Shown piece after piece: positions 12,740 to 23,575 of a stretch of DNA of 64,000 bases. Origin of the DNA: Stenogyne calaminthoides. Lineage: Eukaryota; Streptophyta; Magnoliopsida; Lamiales; Lamiaceae. The position numbers were made by a program, and so were the translations under genes. The notes beneath the pieces were generated by a model that was not told where the DNA came from, did no database searches, and was given only the letters and a program-made list of their open reading frames with translations. Position 1 is the first letter of the stretch. Every line of letters starts with the position of its first letter. The stretch spans positions 45,822,889 through 45,886,888 of the forward strand of contig JBBCBC010000002.1 of NCBI GenBank assembly GCA_037126765.1, in the 5' to 3' direction.

Positions 12740-13543
12740 AGTAGGCCACCCAATTTTCAAACAAATATTAACTATCCAATACAGTTTATTAATTCTCCGA
12801 TGGAGGGCCAATTTCCTCCATACATGAGAAATTATATTCAATCCTACAATGATGTAATTGGAGATGAGAACTGTGGATTTAGAGTTGTTGCACTCGCAGT
12901 CTACGGAAGAGAAGACCTGTGGTCTACTGTACGAATCGATCTTCTTAATGAGCTGAGAATAAGAAGCGATTTATACAAAAACGTTTTACGTGGTTACATA
13001 ACCATGCCAGATTTTGAAAAAAACACTTGAGCACTTCGACAATTTTGCCCAACCAGACAAATGATTTTCATTACCTGAACATGGATACCTCGTTGCAACC
13101 ACATATAACGTTTTCGTAATGGCATTTAGTGAACATGACGGTTTTTTTGTCTTCCTGCAATAACAGGTGAGTATCGAGAACTTCCGACCATAAAATTGGT
13201 CTTGGGGAACATGCACGATAGTTCTCATTGGATATTGGTAAGAAAAAACTAAAATAATGTTATTTTAAATTTTTTTAATTTCTTAATTTTAGTTAATTAT
13301 AATTATAATTTTTTAACTGTAATTTCAGTTTGCATATGACAATCCCAACCAACATCCAAAGACCATTCATATCTCTGCATCTTTGAGGAACAAATCGCAT
13401 GACCCTTCTGTAAATGGTATACATTTAGATTTTGAAAGCAGGATGGAGTTATTCCGTACATTACACAACGAGGATGAACCGCGACGTCGTGCTAATTATG
13501 AGTCTAGAAAGAAAGAGAAGGATAAATTTTATACATTTTTTTA
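12740..13543 (+). pseudogene. MULE/OTU pseudogene, OTU-like cysteine-protease domain
   Basis: From 12800 the frame reads YIQSYNDVIGDENCGFRVVA, the OTU catalytic motif (Asp, then Cys in D-E-N-C-G-F-R), followed by GREDLWSTVRIDLLNEL and DLYKNVL. After a frameshift near 13018 the reading continues as LEHFDNFAQPDK, an in-frame TGA, then LPEHGYLVATTYNVFVM; a later SHWIL (about 13216-13230) matches the region of the catalytic His. A possible intron (about 13231-13338) leads to a Lys/Arg-rich tail ending at the TAA near 13541. OTU domains of this kind are attached to a subset of plant MULE transposases. The fragment continues the gene broken at 1578 and 3628. Confidence 0.8.
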
Positions 13544-14109
13544 ATTTTTAGGTGAAAAAATGATTTTTTTTATATATATTTATTTTTTCATGTAATTTGT
13601 GTATTTATTTTTTCATGTTTAAATTGATAATTGAACTAATATTTTTCAAAAAATTAACTAATAACAAGTAACTAATTAATGAAACAACTAATACTTTATA
13701 ATTAAATAATTTACATATTTAAATTATTTAAAAAACTCGCTCGTAAAAACACGTGAAAACAGTAAATGTGTACACGTTATTATGGGACGGATGGAGTATC
13801 AATTAATACTTTTAATTAGTGTGAGATTAATTATAATTAATAAATTATAAACTTAATTCAAATTTAATTAAACAAAATCGAAAAAAAAATAAAAAAATTA
13901 ATCGTGTCATATGCGACACGGCTGACACACACTACCCACATAATTCAAATTTAATTAAAAAACACACATCACACATAATTCAAATTTAATTAAAAAAAAT
14001 CGAAAAAAAATTAATCGGCCGACACACACACACACATATGTCACGTCCCCTCGGATGGGTGTAGATTTAGCAATCGTGCGGTGTGTCGCTATTAAAAACC
14101 AGATTATTC
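13544..14109. other. AT-rich non-coding DNA with a Stowaway-like MITE end
   Basis: No coding sequence. GGGACGGATGGAGTA at about 13784-13798 is the terminal inverted repeat of a Stowaway-like MITE, and the nearby ACTCGCTCGTAAAAA is shared (inverted) with the complete MITE at 34241-34484. Over 13850-14000 the string AATTCAAATTTAATTAAA recurs three times, with CA-rich spacers. Confidence 0.6.
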
Positions 14110-14812
14110 CTTACGTTCCATAGTGTTCATGTCACTACCACCCACAAGGTGTCTGTAACTTTTGAGTCTTTGCCCAAGTCGATGAGATTTCTATTTTGGA
14201 GGAAATTCTTTGTTGGTTCCCAGTGAGGGGCAGTCTTGAGTTGTAGCCATTGATATTATCTTGTCCAAATATCCTGTGATAAAAAGCATTTGAAGAATAT
14301 GTCTGGATGTCCTCGTCTTCTGTTGAGCAGAAATTACAGTTGGGGTTACCGACAACTTGGGCCAAACCACGTCTTGTGAGGTTGTCCTTCGTCACGAGTC
14401 GCCCCCTAAGAAGCTTCCAAATGATTGCTTGTGTCCGCCTTGGTGCATAGCTTCGCCAGATTTTTTTGAAGGCTTTCTTCGACTCGTTGTTGTCCCGTTT
14501 ACCTGTGCTTGCTGATTGAGATAATAATATGCTGTCTTGGTTTGGTAAAGTTCGTTTCTTACAAAGCGCCCCCCCACCTGTCTTTTGAGTCCTGTTGGAG
14601 ATATACCCTATCAATAAGATTCATTAGTTGATCAAATAGAGATGCTTCTCTTGGAAGCAGTGGCCTAGCCCATTTAAACTCCCACTTCCATCCATCCACT
14701 CCCCATTCCCCCATTTCTCCTATCAAACTCTCTTTTTATTCGCTCAATCTAAACAATTTCTTGAATCTTTCACTCAACCTTACATCATCCATCCAAACCT
14801 CCTGATAAGTCG

Positions 14813-16160
14813 AGATTATTGGGAAATTTGTGTGTTTAAATTGATTGTTTTATAGCAACAATTCTCTATTTTGCTCATAATTATTCGACTTACTACTTTT
14901 GATATTTGTGGGCTATGATGGCACATTTATATTGAATTTCAGGTCTTTTTGGAATATTTTTGGTGAAGCTTGAGACGAGCCGCATGAGAAGACATATTGG
15001 GCGCGAGATGATTAGGGTCGATCGCAAAGAAAAGACCCAATATTGAAAGCCCATGAAGCCCAAAAAAATAAATGCAACGTGAGCATGAATCAAGGCCATG
15101 ATTAATATATTTTGGAGATATAGTGCACGTATATCTAGCTTGGGAAGGAAGAAAATATATACATCACATATATTTGGAAGATATGCATATCTTTTATATT
15201 TGATTAGATTGGGACGGTGGATTTATTTTCTTGGAAGATAAGCAAAGGGCATCACATCACACACATATATATAAGACGCAACATCTGGGAAAAAGAGAAG
15301 AGAGGCTCGACGGCGAGAAGAAAAACAAGACACATTTATTTTGTTTTATTTTTATAGCTAGGTTTAGTGATTAATTTATTATTCTAGTTCGAGGAGACGT
15401 GGAACCCTGAATGATTTGAGACTCTTTTATTTAGTAATGATTTTCTAACTCTTATTTGATTTCTTCGTTATTTGTTTATATGCTTTGCATGTTTGATTAA
15501 TAGATTTATTAGGATTGATCACCTTAATTTATTTATTTATCAATTCTAGCTAATTCACATAATATAATCCGTAATTTTTATATTCATGTGTTATTGTAGC
15601 AACTAGGGCATATTCATGTGTTATTGTAGCAACTAGGGCAGATCACTCTAGGGATAACGAAGTCTAGATTATATGGTTCGAACGTTTCACTTCCATAGTT
15701 TAGTTTGCTCTATTGTTTTGGTTCGTTAATGCGTTATGTGGATTAAATCTTAAATACATGTTTTGAGGTTGTTCATTGGGATAGATTAATTAGGGGTCGT
15801 ACTTTCTAATTAATTAAACTTAAGAAACAATTCGGACTAGTTTGGTCATACCACTGGTCTAGGGGCAAAATTCGAATAGAGTCAAGAATATAATTAGTTT
15901 TTAATTGAGTGGATAATCATTCAGGGTGAAGCTATTCGAGAACTAGATTGTTTTTTATTTATTGTTTCTTTTTATTTACATGATTTCTAGTAGTTTTAGA
16001 ATAAATCAACCAATCTTCCCCCTCTTTTTATTGTTTTTATACACGAATTGTTCAATTTAATTTCACTATTCCCTGTGGGATCGACTCTTACTTATACAAC
16101 TACATTAGTGGATTAGCTAATGTATTTATATTTATTTTTGGGTGCTGAGACAGCACACCA
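14813..16160 (+). mobile_element. Gypsy-type solo LTR in LINE 1
   Basis: A 1348-bp segment starting TGATAAGTCG and ending in CACACCA, flanked by a perfect 5-bp duplication CCTCC (14808-14812 and 16161-16165). The 3' end contains CTGTGGGATCGACTCTTAC (near 16073-16091), a stretch typical of the end of plant Ty3/gypsy LTRs of the Athila/Tat-Ogre groups. There is no internal region, so it is a product of LTR-LTR recombination. Orientation is inferred from that 3' motif. Confidence 0.85.
15581..15640 (+). repeat. Perfect 30-bp tandem duplication within the solo LTR
   Basis: Two identical adjacent 30-bp units (15581-15610 and 15611-15640), each starting TATTCATGTG and ending AACTAGGGCA. Confidence 0.95.
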
Positions 16161-17395
16161 CCTCCCTCCAAAAAAGTGTATCTCTCACATCTCCTACAAT
16201 TCTTTTTATCCCACTCCCTGTCCCTCACTCACCATTTCATGATAGACCTCCCCAATATCCTCCCACCAAGTAGATCTCCCTCGTCTCACTCTAGTCCCCC
16301 CTCCCCCCGTTCCCTCTCAATGCGACACCCTCCGTGAGACCCTTCAAATCCCCATATTTCGACCTAATCACTCTTACCCATAATATCCCTCTTACCCATA
16401 ATATCCCCGGCTCGTTAAGGAACTTCCAAACCCATTTCTCCAATATTAATGCTCGATTAAAAATTCCCAAATTTTTTTATCCCGAGCCCTTTACTTTTCT
16501 CTCCACACATCCCCCAACTAACCCAAGCAAACCCCCCCCAAAGAAAGTTTTGTTGAAGACTAACTAGCTCTTTAAGGGTTTTCTTTGGAACTCGATAAAA
16601 GGATAGACAATAAATTGGTATCGCCGATAACATAGCTTGGACTAATGTGATTCTACCACCAAACGATAATTGTTTATCATCCCATTGTGCTAACCTTTTT
16701 CGGACCTTGCTGAACAAATCTGCCCAAGAAGCTATTTTTTGTGGTTAACACCCACATTTATGCCTAGGTATGCCATCGGGCCCTTGCTGATTTCGCACCC
16801 CAATAGGTTTGCTCCCTCGTTCAGCAGTAGTTGGTTCAAATTCAGCCCCCACAGGTTGCTTTTGTTGAAGTTAACTCCAAGTCCCGACAATGCTTCAAAG
16901 TGTCTAAGAATATGCTTGATCACCCTAATATTCCAGATCTTGAAAGGACACATAAAGATAGTGTCGTCGGCATATTGTAAGTGAGAAATCTTTACCTCTC
17001 CTCGCCTACTTCCACCCTCTCTAGCAATCCAAGGTGGACAACCCTTTTGATAAGGAGGCCTAGCCCTTCAGTGACAATGAGGTATATGAAGGGTGAGAGG
17101 GAGTCACCTTGCCTGAGGCCTCTTTTGAGCTTGAATTTTTTCGTTGGGCTCCCGTTAACAAGGATTGATGTAGAGGCAGTTGTCACGCATTCCATTATCT
17201 ATGCTCTCCACTTCGGGCTAAAGTTCATTACAATCATTATTTTGTTCAAGAACTCCCAACAAACCGAGTCAAATGCCTTGGTGAAGTCCACCTTAAAAAT
17301 AGCCCATTTATTTTTCTTCTTCTTGGCTTCATCAATTATTTCATTTAGCAACGCTATGCCATCCGCGATCTGCCTTCCTCCCACTTTGTACTAGT

Positions 17396-17682
17396 ATATA
17401 AAATTATCCCATGTATGCCGGGGTGTATAAGTGGTAAATATGTCGCATAAAATCAAGAATATTGATATACTATTAGATTGGTTGCACAGAGTAATCCAAA
17501 TCTTAAAATAAAATCTGACCACTTTAATTTTTAGATTTTTTTTTTTTGGTTTTAAATCAGAGTAAAAAGAAGAAAAAAAAATTGACGGGTAAATCAGGGT
17601 ATTTTAGTAACTCGCAATTAATGTAAATAAATGCGTAATCCAGAAGTCAAATAGTCAAAAGCCCTTTCTCCTGTGAATGCGC
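17396..17682. other. Upstream region of the SUMO E2 gene
   Basis: AT-rich, non-coding. It contains a T run at 17529-17538 and A-rich tracts, and links the truncated LINE to the TATA box of the next gene. No specific cis-element can be called with confidence. Confidence 0.5.
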
Positions 17683-17696
17683 ATAAATATATACAC
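17683..17696 (+). promoter_or_regulatory. Probable TATA box of the SUMO E2 gene
   Basis: CATAAATATATAC lies about 75-90 bp before the ATG at 17772. That leaves a short A-rich leader of roughly 50 nt, normal for a plant gene. Confidence 0.6.
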
Positions 17697-17771
17697 ACAC
17701 AATTTCAATTTTCCAACATTCGACTATTCGAGTAAAAAAGTAAAAACAGAACCACAAATCTACAAAAAAAA

Positions 17772-18260
17772 ATGTCAGGGGGGATCGCACGAGGCCGGCT
17801 CGCGGAGGAGCGGAAATCATGGCGCAAAAACCACCCGCACGGCTTCGTGGCCCGACCCGAGACGCGCCAGGACGGGTCGGTCAATCTGATGAAGTGGCAC
17901 TGCACTATCCCCGGAAAACCAGATACCGACTGGGACGGCGGTTACTATCCTCTCACATTGCAATTCTGCGAAGACTACCCAACCAAACCCCCAAAATGCA
18001 ATTTCCCCAAAGATTTCTTCCACCCTAATGTGTACGACGGATCTGGAATGGTGTGCCTCTCTATTCTCAGCCAAGACGGCTGGAAACCGGCTATTACGGT
18101 GAAGCAAGTCCTGGTTGGAATTCAGGATTTACTGGACCAGCCCAATCCCGATTCTCCGGCCCAAACCCTAAGCTGCCGCCTTTTTACCAAGGATCCGGAG
18201 GAGTACAAGAGGCGCGTTCGGCAACAGGCTAAGCGCTATCCTAATCAGAATTTTAATTAG
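17772..18260 (+). CDS. SCE1: SUMO-conjugating enzyme E2 (SCE1/UBC9-like), intronless
   Basis: 162 residues; plant SCE1 is about 160. The E2 takes SUMO from the SAE1/SAE2 activating enzyme onto its active-site Cys and passes it to lysines of target proteins, mostly in the nucleus. Landmarks: SUMO/E1-binding N-terminus GIARGRLAEERKSWRKNHP (residues 4-22); UBC fold with DYPTKPPKC (68-76); HPN (84-86); catalytic Cys95 in V-C-L-S-I-L; PAITVKQVLVGIQDLLD (106-122). Odd points: one residue is inserted before the Cys (HPNVYDGSGMV where the family has HPNVYPSGTV), one is lost shortly after, and the Asp of the DPAQ motif (Asp127 of human UBC9, which helps activate the substrate lysine) is Ser128 here. 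No intron is present, whereas plant SCE1 genes usually have them, so this may be a retrocopy. It is fully open, GC-richer than its surroundings, and has its own TATA box, so it looks maintained. Confidence 0.9.
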   Translation: MSGGIARGRLAEERKSWRKNHPHGFVARPETRQDGSVNLMKWHCTIPGKPDTDWDGGYYPLTLQFCEDYPTKPPKCNFPKDFFHPNVYDGSGMVCLSILSQDGWKPAITVKQVLVGIQDLLDQPNPDSPAQTLSCRLFTKDPEEYKRRVRQQAKRYPNQNFN

Positions 18261-20430
18261 GTTTTGTTAAGTTATGAATGTTGATTGATGTATGAAATTG
18301 GGAGAACGTATGGTGTTATATTGGTATTGGGAGCTGAATCTGGTGGAAATTGTGGATATTCTCTGCTTTTTTGTTAGGGTAAACGTGAATTTTGTGCTTG
18401 ATTTCGATGTTTTATGTTTAGTTTATGAAGTTTATGTTTTCTTAATCTCTTGTCTTGGTGATTGGGGTGAGGAAAGAGATAGGAAGGATTATGTTTTACC
18501 TTGATGAGTATCCCACTAGTAATAGTTAGAGATGTTAAGAAAGAGCAACTCGAGAGATCGGCTTGTTAAGGCTTGAACTCGGCTTGTTTATATTGATAAA
18601 CAAGTCGTGGAATACTTGATTGACTAGTTAAGCTTGATATGTAAGTTTTCGCTCATTCACGAGTCAAGTCAAACTCTATTTCTAGCTCGAGTAGAGTTCG
18701 CACCTCAAATACTCAACTCGAATAATAACAACTCTAACAATATTAATATTAGTTTTTAAAGGCACTAGTATTAATGGTGTATGGCTGCGCATATTAAGTT
18801 TGTGAAGATAGATATCCAGGTTTGGTTCAATGGTCGTGCAAATAGAATTGGATATTATCTCTTCTTTAACTTGAATTATCTAGCTTGTGCTTTTCTTTTA
18901 GAAGAACATTACCTAAAAGAAAAAAAATTGTATGATAATTGATAAGAAACAAATTTGTAGCTCATCCCTAACTCCTGTCCTTTTCAGCTTTTAGATTTTT
19001 CTGTCATTTGTCATTTCTATTAAATGTTTTTTGAAGCTATCTTTCCATATTTGACACAACTCCGGGTTACCAGATAGTAAACATTGAATTTATATGTACA
19101 TGCATAGGAGAGTTGGGTGGAGGCACGATTAGTTATCACATTGTACAAAAATTCAAATTACAGAAAAATATTTGCTTATGCAATTTGTGATGGAAACTTA
19201 TGATGAAGGATATTAGTTTGAGTGGCACGTGCTATTTCTTTACACAACTAAAGTAATCTTAAAGGTGGTTATTCAGAAGAGGTATTCACATGTTGTGCTG
19301 TTTTTCTGTTGTCTCATTTCCTTGGATTAATTATGTTTTGCTTCATACAAACTACAAAGCTAATTACTTGCTTTTGAGGAGTTGTTTGTTATGTAATAGA
19401 AATTGTATGAGACACTCCATCTCATGAGAAATTGTATAGATTATCTTGTGCATTTCATTACTCTCACATTACATTGCACCATTTTAAATGAAAAGCTGTT
19501 TCAAAAATTTTGTTCCCTTTTCATACTATGTTGTTTCAATCTCTTATTATGTCACTTCAGATATGGTATTCAAACATTATGTTGCTCGTGCACGAGAGAA
19601 TATAACAATCCTTCATGTAGTAAAGCTAATTTTAGACCATTGACAATAAGAAGAAGATGAAGGAGAAGAAAAGGGAGGAGGGATTTTCAAGGTATTTTGC
19701 ATCACGGATCTTTTTCATACTATATGTTTAATTTCTTCAATTATTGATTTTATTTAGTAGACTTATTTTATCATTCTTCACATTTCATGTGTCACACACT
19801 TTTATAACTCTCTTTTATTTTTTTGTTTTAATTATTTTGGTAAGTAAAATGATGAGCAAGAATTTGAGTTGGGGTATGTTGTTTTGTTTTTACAGATGAT
19901 GCAGAGGAGGCTTCTATTTTGATTCATTCTATTGTTAATGATTAGTTTATTTTTCTTCTTTTTTTTAGTAATTTTCTCTCTTACTTGCGTTGTATTTAGG
20001 AGTTAGGATCCCTTGCAGCTCATACTCTGCCTAATTTTTAAAAAAAGCAGGGTTTATGTGTACTTGTTTGTTTCTCATTCTGGTAATGAGATTGTATAAA
20101 GTTTAAGTTTTAATTTTATTTGGGATACGGGTCTTGCAAATTATTGATGCACAATATAGATCATAGAAAAATTAATAATTGGCACCTTCCATAATTTTCG
20201 GATCAAATGGAGCAAGTTAGAAAACACAACATTCAGAAAAAAGGAAAAATATTGGAGATTAAACATGGGCTAGGCCCACTGAAAATGGGCTTCAAATACT
20301 CCTAGCATAGTAGGCTCACCAAAAATTGGCTTCCAGTAATCCTAGTTTGGAATGCCAGACAAGATGGGCTTCCACCACTTGAATGGGCTTCCAGTAGTTT
20401 TGAGACCCTTTTGACACTTATATGCATTTT
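18261..20430. other. Intergenic, no supported gene
   Basis: Probable 3' UTR to about 18500 (long TG-rich stretch). Around 18540-18730 there is a CTCGAG/GGCTTGTT-rich patch resembling a MITE-type repeat. The rest is AT-rich with short chance frames (e.g. 19403-19660) lacking family features. Confidence 0.5.
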
Positions 20431-22200
20431 ATGAAGAGTGATATAGTAAAATTATATTGAGTGGGTAACTTATAGGTGCAAGGCCCAAGTACTACTAGAT
20501 ACAAGATTTTTTCTTAATTCAAAATAGACCATTATGACCATCCTATCCTTGTTTTCGGACTTTTAAAACTTCGGTCACGTGACACTTTTTTCTGGTCAAA
20601 ATCAGATTGAGAAAAAGGACAGTCCTTTTCACTTTTGCCCTAATAACAAGAAAACCCCATTTTTTACTCTTTCTTCTTCATTTTTCAGTCACTCTACCAT
20701 ACTCACTCGCTTTTCTCTCTCCTCCGTTATTTCAAGAAATTTCAATTGCAGCTGTGGAGATTATCAAAATAAGTGGGTTTTTAACCCTTACTTTTGGAAT
20801 TAATACTATTTTTTATTCATTTTGAATACATGTATAAGAAACATTAACAACTTGAAATTCATATCAAAAAATAAAAAATATCACAGAAATTTCATATCTA
20901 AAATCTTAAAAATTACAGAAATCTAAAAAATCAAAATTCACATATATTTCATATATTTCTAGATGCACATGTTCATTTCGACGTGCACGTGTTCATCTCC
21001 AACTTAGTGATATGACTCGGTTGATTCAGCGACTCGGAGAGCAACTCGATTGACTCGGCGCAGTGACTCGAACGCTCCTCCATCGCAAACTCAGTGAAAG
21101 TTACGTATTTACTTCTACACATCTCAGAAAGTTACAATCTAAAATCTAAAAATTATAAAAATTGAAAATTACAGAAATTGAACATTACAGAAAGTTGAAA
21201 ATTATAGAATCTACAATCTAAGAAATTGCAGAAAATTATAGAAAATTCCATATCTTCATCTTCGTTCCCGACATGCACATATTCATCCCATGGATGAACA
21301 TATGCACGAAAACGTGCATGTGTTCTTCAAATTAATGAATATGTTCATCTCCGGTCTCCAAACATAAAAAAATCAAATCTAGATTCACCAAATCTGTAAA
21401 CCCTAATCACCTCTCACCTGTGGCCCACGACCATTTCCTTTCGTACGGCACCACCGCCCACCACTACCAGTTACACCTCCCCAACCACCAAACATCATCA
21501 GATCCGTCGTTCCCGAAAATACGAACAAACACAAGATCACACCAGATTTAAAAAATACAAAAAAAGAAAAAATGAATATTAATGGCCGCCGCGAGTGCCG
21601 GCGGCGGAGATGAAGTTGTCGCGATTGTGTGGGAGGGCGCGGCGACGCCGCTCTGATTTGGGCGAGTTCGGGTGGAGGGTTGCCGTGGTGGGATTTCTGG
21701 GGTGTGGGGGGGGGTTCTGGGTGGTTTATGGCGGCGGAGGTGGAGGTTGGGCGGCCCCGCCGTTCTGGTTTGTGAGGGGGGTGACGACATTCTCGTTTTG
21801 GGGGTTGGGGTCGTTCTGGTTTGGGTGGAGGGTGGTCGCGGCGTGAGTCGTTCTGGTTCGGGTGAAGGGGTTCGCGGCGTGAAGATGGTGGCCGCGGCGG
21901 CGGCGATTTGATATGGAGGGTGAGAAAAGCTGCGGTTTGAGGGAGAGGGGGAGAGAATTTTGAGAGCTGGGTTAGGATTTTTTTTAGAGAGAGGGGGATA
22001 TTACAGAATATCACAGATTTTTTATTTAATTTTAAATCAAATTGCATCATAAATGGATTTGAGGGTATAAAAGGTAATATACAATAGGGTTTGTACCTAA
22101 TACTAATTTTAAAAATATCTTGAACCTTAAGAGTTAGGTGTAGGGGATTTTTTCACCAAAAAATAATTTATTCAATTATATTTTGTCATATTATAGTTTT
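20431..22200. other. Possible non-autonomous element around a GC-rich pocket
   Basis: The core 21400-21920 is strongly GC-rich and purine/pyrimidine-skewed, which opens long low-complexity frames on both strands (the longest, on the minus strand at 21403-22050, is Pro/Arg/His-rich). The outer edges show weak inverted similarity (around 20443-20465 and 22165-22200), and GTTCATCTCC-type words recur at 20990 and 21345. I could not find a clean target duplication, so element status is tentative and no protein is called. Confidence 0.3.
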
Positions 22201-22399
22201 GTATGTATAAATATCACCCATTGCATAAGATCAAATAAACAATTCTAATTCCAAGTGTTAGAAAAATAAACACTTTAATAATTTATAAACTATTTAAAAA
22301 TTATATTTTACGAACTCTTAAAATAACTTATAAAATATTTAAAATACACTTAGCCAAACAACTCTAAATTGGATTAATCTATTTTAAATTTGTCATAAC

Positions 22400-23218
22400 C
22401 AAGGATGAAAATATCCTTATCGCAAGTAATATCGAAACCTTAATTTTACGGATATATCGATGGATATATTGATATCGCAAAAAAATAAAAAAATGATGGA
22501 AATTATGTTAAAAAATTGAAAATTTGACATGAAATTTTACAAGTTATTATTACACACAATAATGCATACATTTCATTTAAAATCACAATAAAATGACATG
22601 TTTAAATAAAAAATATTAGCAATATACTATATAAACAATGTCCATAAAAAAAAAGCTGACAATACAATACATGATACAATACAAAATGACTAAAATTACA
22701 TGATTAAATATAACTAGTACCAAAATGATGATCTATGAGGTTCAAAAATAGAAGATTGAATGTCGTCTTTATTCAAACAATACTAATATCAACCCATCAC
22801 ATTAAAGTACTTATGGATATAATTATGCACATGTCACTTATATGTTTCTCTCTCTTCCAACTACTTCACCATGGATTGAATATTATGACATGAACCAAGT
22901 ATTTTGTTGATACGCATTTTGACCTTCATAACATATTTGAGGAGGTGGGCGATGAAAAACATTTTGAATATTTCAATCAAACTATGAACTCGCATATGTG
23001 TCAGAAACATATGAATCTTGAGACATATCACTATGATCAATGCCCATTCCTATGGTGCAATTAAATTAAAAAAAAAACTGTAATAATATCGCGATATTTT
23101 CTAATTTTTTTCGCGATATTTGCATTGTTCACGATAAGAAAAAATTTACACTCAATATCCATATCGCATAGTCCAAAAATGTGATATATCCCGAAATATC
23201 GCAATTTTTTCATCCTTG
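22400..23218. mobile_element. Non-autonomous hAT-like DNA transposon, 819 bp
   Basis: Terminal inverted repeats begin CAAGGATGAAAA at the left and end TTTTTTCATCCTTG at the right, continuing into AT/ATCG-rich subterminal repeats (ATATCGC words at both ends). An exact 8-bp duplication GTCATAAC flanks it (22392-22399 and 23219-23226). TIR start CA(A/G)GG-TG and 8-bp duplications are the hAT signature. No transposase frame is visible inside. Confidence 0.85.
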
Positions 23219-23575
23219 GTCATAACTAACTTGGCTCGACCCACTCGTTTACATCCCTGTATAAAAAAGCATAGAAAATGAAACCAACCAACCGTTTGGC
23301 GGGGAGTAGCCGTAGGGACTTGGGAAAGCAAAATCCATGCCTAAAGTCAACCCAAATAAAAAAACACTTCTAATTTATTTCAAAATTATTGATGTCCCCT
23401 TTGACTCTTTTCCCATTATCTTATTCTTTATTTGATCACTATTAAAACATAATCATAAAAAATGAGTCCAACAATGCAATCCACATAATAATCCAATTAC
23501 ACGAAATTAGTGTTCGGCTCAACCCCTCGTATCTTTGTCGGCTGAAAAAACGAAAGCTCTTTTATTATACGTCTT

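Larger units (their letters stand above)
14110..17395 (-). mobile_element. 5'-truncated L1-type LINE (LINE 1), split by a solo LTR
   Basis: On the minus strand the RT domain reads from 17384 downwards: a fingers/palm stretch with FKVDFTKAFDSVCWEFLNK (about 17230-17300), RGLRQGDSLSPF (about 17090-17130), then LSGLGVNFNKSNLWG (about 16850-16900) and the downstream QWDDKQLSFGGRITLVQAML (about 16600-16690). The zinc-knuckle zf-RVT domain lies at 14135-14614 (WRSYAPRRTQAIIWKLLRGR, then a C-x2-C pair in NCNFC). Everything upstream of RT (ORF1, endonuclease) is missing, as is usual for 5'-truncated LINEs. A gypsy-type LTR (14813-16160) interrupts it. Frameshifts and stops throughout. Confidence 0.85.

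Noticed and set aside
17817..18107. Antisense frame over the SUMO E2
   Set aside because: A shadow of the real coding sequence.
21403..22050. Long minus-strand frame of 215 residues
   Set aside because: Pro/Arg/His low complexity produced by GC skew, with overlapping open frames on the other strand, no domain, and no conserved start context.
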